DNA of 64,000 nucleotides. Origin: Sphingomonadales bacterium. Its GTDB lineage: Bacteria > Pseudomonadota > Alphaproteobacteria > Sphingomonadales > Sphingomonadaceae. Under the pieces are notes generated by a model. The model did not search any database and was not told where the DNA came from. It saw only the letters and a program-made list of their open reading frames with translations. Of this stretch, positions 36,955 through 45,309 are shown in pieces. Location: assembly GCA_016707885.1 (NCBI GenBank), contig JADJGU010000001.1, positions 372,001 through 436,000 on the forward strand, in the 5' to 3' direction. The first letter of the stretch is position 1. Each line of letters starts with the position of its first letter. The position numbers and the translations under genes are program-made.

Positions 36955-37836
36955 ATGGACATGGCGGCCAAAATGACGGCGCGACCCGGATATTCCGGCG
37001 CCCTTCCCCCCAAGACCGGGATCGGGTTGAAGCCCCAACACTATACTGCCGTGCTCGACACAGACGCCCAACCGGGTCGCCCCGCCTGGATCGAGGTCCA
37101 TCCGCAAAACTATTTCTGTGACGGCGGTCCGCCGCACCGCTGGCTGGCCGCCGTTGCAGAACATTATCCGGTCAGCTTTCATTCGGTTGGTCTGTCGCTG
37201 GGAACAGCCGAAGGGCTGATCGAGGACCAGCTAGATCGTCTGGCTGCGCTATGTGATCGCTACAAGCCTGCAATGGTTTCCGATCATCTGAGTTTCAGCG
37301 GTAACGCGCATGATCGCTATGCCGATCTGCTGCCTATCCCTTACACCAAGGAAGCGCTTGATCATTTCGCTACGCAGGTCGACCGCGTCCAGCAGCGGCT
37401 GGGCCGCCAGACGCTGATCGAGAACCCCTCTTGTTATCTGGCCTATGCCGACAATGAGATGACAGAGACGGATTTTCTGGCCCAATTAATTCAGCGCACT
37501 GGTTGCGGGCTGCTCCTCGACATCAATAATATTGTTGTTACGACGGGCAATCTGGGCAGTGATCCTCGCACATGGCTCTCACAAATTGATCCGGACTGGG
37601 TCGGCGAAATCCATCTCGCTGGCCATGTGACCGAAATCCACGAGAGCGGACCGCTTTATATCGACGATCACGGCAGTCCGGTCGGCGATATCGCTTGGAT
37701 GCACTATTTTGATTTTATCTCAACTCATGGCGCCAAGCCGACGCTGATCGAATGGGATACGAATACCCCCGATTATGCAGTCTATATGGCCGAGGCTGAC
37801 AAGGCGCAGGCGATCCTCGATGCCGTCGCTGTCTGA
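36955..37836 (+). CDS. DUF692 multinuclear iron oxidase BufB
   Basis: A 293-residue TIM-barrel enzyme of the MNIO (DUF692) family, which modifies cysteines of RiPP precursors using a di- or tri-iron centre. Metal-ligand contexts visible are FHSVGLSLG, VSDHLSFSG, LIENPSCYL, LLDINNIVVT and IHLAGHVTEIHE. It would act on BufA together with BufC. It overlaps bufC by 17 bases. The exact start among ATG 36955, 36961 and 36973 is not fixed. Confidence 0.88.
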   Translation: MDMAAKMTARPGYSGALPPKTGIGLKPQHYTAVLDTDAQPGRPAWIEVHPQNYFCDGGPPHRWLAAVAEHYPVSFHSVGLSLGTAEGLIEDQLDRLAALCDRYKPAMVSDHLSFSGNAHDRYADLLPIPYTKEALDHFATQVDRVQQRLGRQTLIENPSCYLAYADNEMTETDFLAQLIQRTGCGLLLDINNIVVTTGNLGSDPRTWLSQIDPDWVGEIHLAGHVTEIHESGPLYIDDHGSPVGDIAWMHYFDFISTHGAKPTLIEWDTNTPDYAVYMAEADKAQAILDAVAV

Positions 37837-38569
37837 AGCCCAGCGCAACTTCGTCGCGACCATCAACGATGGGCCCGACGCGCTAGATGCCACACTGTTC
37901 ATCGGATCGCCGGAGCGCATCATCCTTGGCCTGAAGGCACATGCCAATACGATCAGCCATGCGCGCCTTGTCGCGTTGGAGCAAAGTTTCCCCCTCACTC
38001 GCGTTGAAGTCGGCGAGGTACTATTCAATGCACTGAGCCGGGAATATGTCGAAACCGCAGAAGCAAAGGCGTGCGACCTTGCGCATATAGGCCGCCACTT
38101 TGCGAAGTTTTTTAGCCACAGCCTCCCTTCCTCTTCAGAGGAGGGGCACAATGCAGCGATCTGCGACCTCGCCAAAATCGAATGGGCATGGCTGGAAAGC
38201 TATCATGCCGCAGATACGTCTTCGCTTTCCTTGGAAACCATCGGCGCATTAGCCGAAACGGAACTGCTGGGCTTACCAGTTGTTTTTCATCCTTCGACAC
38301 GCATCTGCGAGTTGCACGCGCCGCTTGCGGCACCTCTGAGTCATTTGGCAGTGGAGATGACGCCTTCCGCAACCCTTATTGTCCGTCCGGAGACCGAAGT
38401 CCGGCTTCTCGCCATCGACGACCGTACACTCCAAGCCGCACAAAAATGTCGGCAGCCCATCACCATCGGTAACCTTCTCGCGCTTGCCAGCGAACAAGGG
38501 GAAGATACCGACCCCATCGGGCCGGTCCTGACCCTGATCGGCGCCGGCGCGCTGATCGCGATGGAGTGA
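37820..38569 (+). CDS. DUF2063 partner protein BufC
   Basis: A 249-residue protein of the DUF2063/DUF692-partner type that brings the precursor to the iron oxidase. The N-terminal helical domain (SEAQRNFVATINDG, RIILGLKAHANTISHARL, FPLTRVEVG) and a C-terminal domain ending in LTLIGAGALIAME fit the family. ATG 37820 was chosen inside the end of bufB. A hairpin repeat at 38122-38147 is read in frame as about eight codons (LPSSSEEG). Confidence 0.82.
   Translation: MPSLSEAQRNFVATINDGPDALDATLFIGSPERIILGLKAHANTISHARLVALEQSFPLTRVEVGEVLFNALSREYVETAEAKACDLAHIGRHFAKFFSHSLPSSSEEGHNAAICDLAKIEWAWLESYHAADTSSLSLETIGALAETELLGLPVVFHPSTRICELHAPLAAPLSHLAVEMTPSATLIVRPETEVRLLAIDDRTLQAAQKCRQPITIGNLLALASEQGEDTDPIGPVLTLIGAGALIAME
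38122..38147. repeat. short palindromic repeat inside bufC
   Basis: CCCTTCCTC-TTCA-GAGGAGGGG forms a 9-bp hairpin (one G-T pair). It encodes a low-complexity LPSSSEEG in BufC and looks like a small REP-type insertion kept in frame. Confidence 0.5.
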
Positions 38570-38572
38570 GCG

Positions 38573-39037
38573 ATGTTGCAGACACTGACCCGACCCTATG
38601 ATCGTATCATTAGCCTGATTTCCGGCGGATTTATCGAATCTCTCATGCTGCTGTTTGTCCGCATGACGCTAGCCGGCATATTCTGGCGATCGGGTCGGAC
38701 AAAGGTTGAGGAAGGCAGTTGGCTGACCGTCGGCGAAAACACGATCTACCAGTTCGGCGACGATCCTTTCAACAAGGTGCCGTTGCTGACCTCCGAACTG
38801 GCAGCGCATCTTACCACCTATGCCGAACATGCCCTACCTATCTTGCTGGTGTTCGGTATGTTTACGCGCCTTTCCGCAATGGCCTTGCTGGGCATGACCA
38901 TCGTGATCCAGATATTCGTCTTCCCCGAAGCATGGTGGCAGGTGCATAGCCTTTGGGTCGCGCTCACGCTGATCCTTATCGTGCGCGGGGGTGGCGGCCT
39001 GTCGGTCGACGCATTGCTCGCGGGCCGCCGCGCATGA
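38573..39037 (+). CDS. DoxX-family membrane protein
   Basis: A 154-residue membrane protein with four hydrophobic segments (MLLFVRMTLAGIFW, ALPILLVFGMFTRL, MALLGMTIVIQIFVF, LWVALTLILIVRGGGGLS). DoxX-like proteins are common in bufferin loci, probably in redox or quinol chemistry at the membrane. It starts 3 bases after bufC and overlaps the sigma factor gene as ATGA. Confidence 0.88.
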   Translation: MLQTLTRPYDRIISLISGGFIESLMLLFVRMTLAGIFWRSGRTKVEEGSWLTVGENTIYQFGDDPFNKVPLLTSELAAHLTTYAEHALPILLVFGMFTRLSAMALLGMTIVIQIFVFPEAWWQVHSLWVALTLILIVRGGGGLSVDALLAGRRA

Positions 39038-39561
39038 TTGCAAACGAGGAAGGACTGCGCAGGCTGATGCGAATGTCGCAAAGCGGCGACAAGCAGGCCT
39101 ATGCCGTTCTCCTCGAACAATGCGGCGGCTGGCTCGCGCGTTATTTTCGGCAGAAAATTGCGCCCGATGCGGTTGATGATCTGGTGCAGGAAACTCTGAT
39201 CTCGCTCCACCGCAAAAGGGCGAGTTACGACCCGTCGCGGCCTTTCCTGCCCTGGCTGGCCGCCATCGCACGCTATCGCTGGGTTGATCGGTTGCGGCAG
39301 AGTTATCGGCACCAGACCGAGGTGCTCGATCACCATGATGCAGCCGAAGAAAGCCATGAAGAAGTCGTCGGCGCGCGTATCAGTATCGACCGTTTGCTCG
39401 ATCTCATTCCCTCACCGCAAGCCGAAGTGATCCGCATCGTGAAAATCGATGGCCATAGCATCGCCGACGCTTGCATCCAGACCGGCCAGTCCGAAGCACT
39501 GGTCAAAGTGAATATCCATCGCGGCCTCAAAAAACTGGCTGCTCTGATCGAGAATGAATAA
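39034..39561 (+). CDS. ECF sigma factor, SigF type
   Basis: A 175-residue sigma-70 family ECF factor. ATG 39034 overlaps the DoxX stop. Region 2 is YFRQKIAPDAVDDLVQETLI and region 4 is IPSPQAEVIRIVKIDGHS with a helix-turn-helix after it. In Caulobacter, SigF drives DUF2282-type operons in response to copper and other metals and is held by NrsF, which is exactly the next gene here. Confidence 0.9.
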   Translation: MIANEEGLRRLMRMSQSGDKQAYAVLLEQCGGWLARYFRQKIAPDAVDDLVQETLISLHRKRASYDPSRPFLPWLAAIARYRWVDRLRQSYRHQTEVLDHHDAAEESHEEVVGARISIDRLLDLIPSPQAEVIRIVKIDGHSIADACIQTGQSEALVKVNIHRGLKKLAALIENE

Positions 39562-40201
39562 GAAAATGAAACAGCCCTTCGACATTTCGCAGCTGGTCGA
39601 CGAACTGGAGCCGGTTCGGCCGATGAACATACGGCGCGCCCTGATCCTGCCGGTTGGAATGACCGTGGCGGCGATAGCCGTGATCGCGACTTATGCGGGT
39701 ATCCGCGCAGACCTGATGGCAGGCGCACCGCACCCGATGTTCCTGCTGCGCGCAGGAACCCTGCTCCTGATGGGGCTGGTGTGCGCGGCAACCTTGCTGG
39801 CGATGGCTAATCCGGGCGTCGGGCGTCAAGGGCATGGCTGGAAAACCGCTCTGGCCGCAGCGCTGCTCTTTCCATTGGCAGCGACGATCTTGGCCATTGC
39901 GGGGCAACCTTCAGGGTCTTCTGGTACGATGCAGTCGGGCATCCAGTGCCTGACCTTCAGCTTCATCGGCGGCTTGGCGACAGCCATTCCGATGGTATTG
40001 TGGCTGCGCCGTGGGGCACCGGTCGCGCAGGAAAAGGCAGGGTGGCTGACAGGCCTTGCCGCAGGTGGGTTGGGTGCCTTTGCTTATAATTTCCACTGCC
40101 CGTTCAACAGCGTGGTCTATACCGGTTTCTGGTACACGCTGGCGGTCGGGATCTGCGCACTGCTCGGTCGGTTGATCGTACCGCGCCTCATCCGCTGGTA
40201 G
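39554..40201 (+). CDS. NrsF/DUF1109 membrane anti-sigma factor
   Basis: A 215-residue membrane protein of the DUF1109 family with six predicted segments. It has conserved cysteines in QSGIQCLTFSFIGG and YNFHCPFNSVVY, which in the family sense metal or oxidant and release the sigma factor. It overlaps the sigma gene by 8 bases and is the last gene of the operon, meeting hisF end to end. Confidence 0.88.
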   Translation: MNKKMKQPFDISQLVDELEPVRPMNIRRALILPVGMTVAAIAVIATYAGIRADLMAGAPHPMFLLRAGTLLLMGLVCAATLLAMANPGVGRQGHGWKTALAAALLFPLAATILAIAGQPSGSSGTMQSGIQCLTFSFIGGLATAIPMVLWLRRGAPVAQEKAGWLTGLAAGGLGAFAYNFHCPFNSVVYTGFWYTLAVGICALLGRLIVPRLIRW

Positions 40202-40969
40202 TCAACCGCGCGCGGGGAGACCCGCTGCCCTGAGCGCCGCATGTGCCTCGGCAATGCTGTAGGTGCCAAAGTGGAAGATTGAGGCCGCCAGTACCGCGCT
40301 GGCATGGCCCTTGGTCACACCCTCGACCAGATGATCGAGCGTTCCAACCCCGCCGCTGGCAATAACGGGAACGTCGACAGCATCGGCGATGGTGCGCGTG
40401 AGTTCGAGGTCAAAGCCGATCTTGGTGCCGTCACGGTCCATGCTGGTGACGAGAAGTTCGCCTGCCCCCAGATGTGCCAGTTTCAGCGCGTGTTCCACCG
40501 CGTCGATTCCGGTCGGGTTGCGCCCGCCATGGGTGAAAATTTCCCAGCCGTCGCGGCCATCGGACCAGCGCTTGGCATCGACCGAGGCAACGACACACTG
40601 GCTGCCAAAGCGTTCGGCGATATCCGCCACGACCTCGGGACGTGCGACTGCCGCACTGTTCACGGCGACCTTATCCGCCCCTGCGAGCAACAAGGCCCGC
40701 GCATCTTCGGCACTGCGAACCCCGCCGCCGACGGTCAGCGGCATGAAGCAGACTTCAGCGGTGCGCCTTACCACGTCGAGGATCGTGTCGCGGCCTTCGT
40801 GGCTAGCGGTGATATCGAGAAAGCAAAGCTCGTCCGCGCCCGCTTCGTCATAGGCCTTGGCCTGTTCAACCGGATCGCCGGCGTCTTTCAGGTCAACGAA
40901 ATTGACACCCTTGACCACACGGCCATTGGCGACATCAAGGCAGGGAATGACGCGGATGCGGACGGTCAT
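40202..40969 (-). CDS. hisF: imidazole glycerol phosphate synthase cyclase subunit
   Basis: A 255-residue beta/alpha barrel. The catalytic aspartates are in VIPCLDVANGRVV and VASVDAKRW, with phosphate-binding GGGVRS and ASGGVG. It makes IGP and AICAR from PRFAR with ammonia from HisH. ATG 40969 overlaps the stop of the small membrane gene as ATGA. Confidence 0.97.
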   Translation of the reverse strand: MTVRIRVIPCLDVANGRVVKGVNFVDLKDAGDPVEQAKAYDEAGADELCFLDITASHEGRDTILDVVRRTAEVCFMPLTVGGGVRSAEDARALLLAGADKVAVNSAAVARPEVVADIAERFGSQCVVASVDAKRWSDGRDGWEIFTHGGRNPTGIDAVEHALKLAHLGAGELLVTSMDRDGTKIGFDLELTRTIADAVDVPVIASGGVGTLDHLVEGVTKGHASAVLAASIFHFGTYSIAEAHAALRAAGLPARG

Positions 40970-41190
40970 CAGCTTATCCTGATCGCAACATCTATAAAGA
41001 CTAAGATCGCCATGATTGCAGCGGCGAGAGCGCCAAATACGTATAGCCAAAAAGTCCTCGGATGCTCGCTCCTCGTTCGCTTCTCAAAATAAATATCTAT
41101 GTGACCTTGACGCAAAAACTTGATTGCTCCAGCAAACCAAATGGTAGCACCAAGTGCGGTAAGGACGAGGATCAGATGATCGGTACTCAT
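40969..41190 (-). CDS. small two-helix membrane protein in the his operon
   Basis: A 73-residue protein with hydrophobic segments at about 5-24 and 48-70 and a basic loop between (KRTRSEHPRTFW). It is coupled on both sides by ATGA overlaps with hisA and hisF, so it is truly part of the his operon. It is not one of the histidine pathway enzymes and I do not recognise a family. The DNA is more AT-rich than hisA or hisF. Confidence 0.65.
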   Translation of the reverse strand: MSTDHLILVLTALGATIWFAGAIKFLRQGHIDIYFEKRTRSEHPRTFWLYVFGALAAAIMAILVFIDVAIRIS

Positions 41191-41915
41191 GCCCTGTTCG
41201 CTATCCTAATAGCCGTCGCCAGATCCAAGCGCCCGTCATAAATTGCTCGTCCCGTAATAACGCCTTCAATTCCGTCCTGGGCATGCAGGCTGAGAATATG
41301 GATTTCGTCGATGCCTTTTACGCCGCCGCTGGCGATCACAGGAATATCTACCGAACGCGCTAGATCGACCGTCGCGTCGATATTGCAGCCGGTCAGCATC
41401 CCGTCGCGGCCAACGTCGGTAAACAACAGGCTGGCAACGCCTGCGTCCTCGAACCGGCGGGCGAGGTCTATCACCGGCATATCCGATTTCTCGGCCCAGC
41501 CTTCGGTTGCGACAAAGCCGTCGCGCGCGTCGACCGCGACGACGATGCCGCCTTCAAATTCGCGCGCCATATCCTTGACGAACTGCGGATCCTTGAGCGC
41601 CGCGGTGCCTATCACCAGCCGCGCCACGCCCAGATCGAACCAACGCTCGACGGTCTCGCGGTTGCGGATACCGCCGCCCAGCTGCACATAGCCGGGGAAA
41701 TTCTCGATGATATATTCGACCGCTTCGGCGTTCTCCGGTTTTCCGGCAAAGGCCCCGTCGAGGTCGACTACGTGCAGATGTTCCGCCCCCGCCTCGGCAA
41801 ACAGTAATGCCTGCGCAGCCGGATCATCGGCATAGACCGTGGCACGGTCCATATCGCCCTCTGCGAGGCGCACAACCTGACCACCTTTCAGGTCGATAGC
41901 TGGAAAAACGATCAT
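41187..41915 (-). CDS. hisA: ProFAR isomerase HisA
   Basis: A 242-residue barrel enzyme that isomerises ProFAR to PRFAR. The motifs are FPAIDLKGGQVVRL, QLGGGIRN and ASGGVKGIDEI. ATG 41915 has GGAG at 8 bases and overlaps the hisH stop as ATGA, so the GTG at 41924 is less likely. Confidence 0.96.
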   Translation of the reverse strand: MIVFPAIDLKGGQVVRLAEGDMDRATVYADDPAAQALLFAEAGAEHLHVVDLDGAFAGKPENAEAVEYIIENFPGYVQLGGGIRNRETVERWFDLGVARLVIGTAALKDPQFVKDMAREFEGGIVVAVDARDGFVATEGWAEKSDMPVIDLARRFEDAGVASLLFTDVGRDGMLTGCNIDATVDLARSVDIPVIASGGVKGIDEIHILSLHAQDGIEGVITGRAIYDGRLDLATAIRIANRA

Positions 41916-42529
41916 GGGTTCCACTCCAGAAATCTAGCGAGCGTGGCAATTCCATAAGATTGGCTTTTCTCAGGGTGGAATTGCACTCCGAGGATATTGT
42001 CCTTTGCCACAGCAGCCACGCGCGGGCCGCCATGATCGGTGGTCGCCAGTACATGCGCAGAGTCAGCGGCGTCGAAATGATAGCCGTGAAGGAAATAAGC
42101 CTCTCCGGTCGCCACAACCGGATGCACACCGCGCACGGTTACATCATTCCACCCCATATGCGGAACTTTAAGGCCCGGAGCAGGCTCAATCGCCCGAACG
42201 GTACCGCCTATCCAGCCAAGTCCCTTGGTGCTGCCATGCTCGACACCCTCGTCAGCGAGCAACTGCATACCCACGCAAATGCCTAGAAACGGCGCAGCAT
42301 CGCGCAAAACACGTTGCTCCAATGCCTCGATCATCCCGTCGATGCCCGATACGCCTTCCATGCAATGGGCAAAGGCGCCGACGCCGGGGAGGACTATGCG
42401 TTCAGCACGCGCAACAATCTCAGGATCGGCAGTCACAGCGATATCCGCCGCTCCCGCAGCCTTCAGCGCGTTTCGAACCGATTGGAGATTGCCCGCGCCA
42501 TAGTCGATCAGCGCGATGCGCTCAGCCAC
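41912..42529 (-). CDS. hisH: imidazole glycerol phosphate synthase glutaminase subunit
   Basis: A 205-residue class I glutamine amidotransferase. The catalytic Cys is in FLGICVGMQLL, and the His-Glu pair is in VQFHPEKSQ. It supplies ammonia to HisF. It overlaps hisB by 8 bases. Confidence 0.97.
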   Translation of the reverse strand: MAERIALIDYGAGNLQSVRNALKAAGAADIAVTADPEIVARAERIVLPGVGAFAHCMEGVSGIDGMIEALEQRVLRDAAPFLGICVGMQLLADEGVEHGSTKGLGWIGGTVRAIEPAPGLKVPHMGWNDVTVRGVHPVVATGEAYFLHGYHFDAADSAHVLATTDHGGPRVAAVAKDNILGVQFHPEKSQSYGIATLARFLEWNP

Positions 42530-43115
42530 CTAATATCCCCTTGGTCGAGGGGATCGCCCCGCCCTTGCGCGGATCAATCTCGACCGCCTGCCGCATCGCG
42601 CGGGCAAAACCCTTGTAGATGCTCTCGGCGATATGGTGGTTGTTCTTGCCATAGAGCAATTCGATATGCAGCGTCAGCCCGACCGCATCGGCAATCGAGT
42701 GGAACCAGTGCTCAAACAGCTCGGTATCCATTTCGCCGAGGCGTTCCTGCGTGAAAGCGGCTTTCCAAACAAAATAGGGCCGCCCCGATATATCGAGGGC
42801 AACGCGACTCAAGGTTTCGTCCATCGGCGAATAGGCGCTGCCATAGCGCATGATCCCGCCCTTATCGCCCAATGCCTTCAGGATCGCTTGCCCGATCGCG
42901 ATCGCGCTATCCTCTGCGGTATGGTGCTGGTCGACATGCAGGTCGCCGTTGATGCGACATGAAATGTCGATCATCGAATGGCGCGAAAACTGTTCGATCA
43001 TATGATCGAGAAAGCCAATCCCGGTCGAAATATCATAATGTCCGGTGCCGTCGAGATTTACCTCGACCGCAATTTCGGTTTCCTTGGTGTTCCGGTTGAC
43101 AGAGGCGGTGCGCAT
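42522..43115 (-). CDS. hisB: imidazoleglycerol-phosphate dehydratase
   Basis: A 197-residue HisB. Manganese-binding histidine motifs are DHMIEQFSRHSM, DVDQHHTAED-type (seen as HVDQHHTAEDSAIAIG) and YGKNNHHIAESIYK. First gene of this his cluster (hisB-H-A-x-F), divergent from sspB across 103 bases that hold no clear motif. Confidence 0.97.
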   Translation of the reverse strand: MRTASVNRNTKETEIAVEVNLDGTGHYDISTGIGFLDHMIEQFSRHSMIDISCRINGDLHVDQHHTAEDSAIAIGQAILKALGDKGGIMRYGSAYSPMDETLSRVALDISGRPYFVWKAAFTQERLGEMDTELFEHWFHSIADAVGLTLHIELLYGKNNHHIAESIYKGFARAMRQAVEIDPRKGGAIPSTKGILGG

Positions 43116-43218
43116 GGCCGCCGCTATAAGCCGATAAAATGCCAGTGCAAGTGCGCGAACCTATACCTCGCTAAAGTTCATCTTGATTTCAAAACGCGGT
43201 CAGTCCACCAAGGCGCGC

Positions 43219-43691
43219 ATGAGCGACGACGCCCCTGACAGCCTGATCCCTATGACGATATCGTGCAGGAGGCCCTGCGTGCTGTGGTTGGTCGTGTGCT
43301 CGGCGAAGTCATGGTCAGCGGCTTGCCCGGCGACCATCATTTCTACATCACCTTCAAGACCCGCGCGGCTGGTGTTGCCATCCCGGTGCATCTGATGGAG
43401 CGTTTCCCCGATGAAATGACCATCGTGATGCAGCACAAATATTGGGATCTGAAGGTGGGTGAGGATTATTTTGAGGTCGGCCTGTCATTCAGCCAGGTGC
43501 CCGCGCATCTACACATCCCGTTTTCGGCAATCACCGCCTTTGTCGATCCGGCGGTCGATTTCGCGCTGCAATTCCATGTCGACGCCGAATCCGGCCCGGA
43601 ACCGCACGAACAGGCGGAAAATGACGGGCCGAGCATCGAGCAGGAGGATGGCTCGAACGTCGTGACGGTGGACTTCGGACGGAAAAAGTGA
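43219..43691 (+). CDS. sspB: ClpXP adaptor SspB, frameshifted near the N-terminus
   Basis: The alphaproteobacterial SspB, which tethers ssrA-tagged proteins to ClpXP. ATG 43219 gives MSDDAPDSLIP, then the frame is lost. The next frame continues with YDDIVQEALRAVVGRVLGEV and the rest of the family to FGRKK at 43691. Adding one C to the C3 run at 43248-43250 restores one frame. The core (HHFYITFKTRAAGVAIP, FPDEMTIVMQHKYWDL) is intact. Without the repair, translation could begin only at GTG 43263. The last codon overlaps the fumC GTG. Confidence 0.85.
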
Positions 43692-45074
43692 CCGGGGCAA
43701 CCCGCAGCGAAACCGATAGCTTCGGCCCTATTGATGTCCCCGCCGAGGCCTATTGGGGCGCGCAGACGCAGCGTAGCATCGGCAATTTCCCCTTCCCGCC
43801 ACACGAGCGGATGCCACTGGGGATCATCCACGCCTTGGCATTGGTCAAACAAGCTGCCGCACGGGTGAACCGCAAGCATGGGCTGGATGCCAAACTGGCC
43901 GATGCAATCGAAGCGGCGGCGGCTGAGGTAGTCGCTGGCCAGCATGACGATCAGTTCCCGTTGACCATCTGGCAAACCGGCAGCGGCACGCAATCGAACA
44001 TGAACGTCAACGAGGTGATCGCGGGACGTGCCAACGAGATGCTGACAGGTGTGCGCGGCGGCAAGTCGCCAGTCCATCCCAACGATCATGTGAATATGAG
44101 CCAATCGTCGAATGACAGCTTTCCGACGGCTTTGCATGTTGCAACCGTTCTTGCCGTCCGCGATTGTTTAAATCCCGCTAGAGATAGATTGCACAATGCG
44201 ATTGCCGATAAAGCCGAAGCTTGGCGTGGTCTGGTCAAAATCGGGCGTACGCATCTGCAAGACGCTACGCCGCTCACATTAGGGCAGGAGTTTTCAGGTT
44301 ATAGTTGGCAGTTGGCCAAGGCTTCAACTCGGCTCACCACGGGCGTAATCGGACTGTATGACCTTGCACAAGGGGGCACTGCCGTCGGCACCGGACTGAA
44401 CGCTCCTACCAATTTTGACGACGATTTCGCGAGCGAGATCAGCGCTCTGACGGACATTGAATTTTGTGCCGCTTTCAACAAATTCGAAGCGCTCGCTACT
44501 AATGATGCTTTGGTGGATATGTCCGGAGCACTTAACACCCTGGCCGTCAGCCTCACCAAAATCGCCAACGACATCCGCCTGCTCGGCTCCGGCCCGCGTT
44601 CCGGCCTAGGCGAGCTTTCGCTCCCTGAAAACGAGCCCGGCAGCTCGATCATGCCGGGCAAGGTCAACCCCACCCAGTGCGAAATGCTGACCATGGTTGC
44701 GGCGCAAGTCATTGGCAATCATCAGGCGGTGACAGTGGGCGGGATGCAGGGGACATTTGGAACTCAACGTGTTCAAGCCCTTGATCGGCGCCAATGTGCT
44801 GCGGTCTATTGAATTGCTGAGCATCGGCATGGAGACATTTGCGAAGAATTGTGTCGAAGGACTGGAGCCCAATCGGGAGCGTATTGCCGAGTTGGTCGAC
44901 CGCTCGCTGATGCTTGTCACCGCACTGGCGCCCGTCATCGGCTATGACAATGCCGCCAAGATCGCCAAGCATGCCCACCAAAACGGCCTGACGCTCAAAC
45001 AATCCGCGCTGGCGCTCGGGCTGGTTGACGAGGCAACCTTCGATGCCCATGTCAGAGCAGAGGACATGGTGTGA
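43688..45074 (+). CDS. fumC: class II fumarate hydratase, frameshifted
   Basis: A class II fumarase of the TCA cycle. GTG 43688 overlaps the sspB stop. The first frame holds the family up to VGGMQG, including QSSNDSFPTA and the signature GSSIMPGKVNPTQCE, and would stop at 44812. The rest (ELNVFKPLIGANVLRSIELL to the stop at 45074) is in the next frame. Removing one G from the G4 run at 44749-44752 yields MQGHLELNVF and one frame of about 461 codons. The C-terminal part is needed for the tetramer, so a real break would inactivate the enzyme. Confidence 0.9.
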
Positions 45075-45112
45075 TTATCCACACCACCCTGTGGAAAAAG
45101 GAGTTATCCACA
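45075..45112. promoter_or_regulatory. cluster of DnaA boxes
   Basis: Two perfect DnaA boxes, TTATCCACA, at 45075-45083 and 45104-45112 in the same orientation. A one-mismatch box in reverse (TTTTCCACA read on the minus strand) lies at 45090-45098 between them. The right box overlaps the ATG of the following small gene. Three boxes in 38 bases is well above chance. Confidence 0.6.
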
Positions 45113-45309
45113 TGCCCCTGTTGAAAACTATTGCAGGTGCCGTTGTCGGTGAAGTCGTCGGACGCAGGCGTGGCCATGGCATTCTGGGTGCGGGGCTGGG
45201 AATCGCGGCCACACGAATTGCATCCCGCTCAATTCCCGGCGCATTGCTTGTAGGCGGGGCGTTGGTGGCCAAAGCGCTTTACGACAAGCGCAAAAAACGG
45301 AGCGGCTAA
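45112..45309 (+). CDS. small glycine-rich hydrophobic protein
   Basis: A 65-residue protein (MPLLKTIAGAVVGEVVGRRR, ending in YDKRKKRSG) with two glycine/alanine-rich hydrophobic stretches. ATG 45112 has GGAG 8 bases upstream; the longer frame runs into fumC. It resembles small glycine-zipper envelope proteins, but I do not recognise a family. It overlaps the end of the convergent DUF2585 gene by 4 bases. Confidence 0.55.
   Translation: MPLLKTIAGAVVGEVVGRRRGHGILGAGLGIAATRIASRSIPGALLVGGALVAKALYDKRKKRSG

Noticed and set aside
45075..45112. Chromosomal replication origin at the DnaA boxes
   Set aside because: No AT-rich unwinding element and none of the genes usually beside an alphaproteobacterial oriC; reported only as a box cluster.
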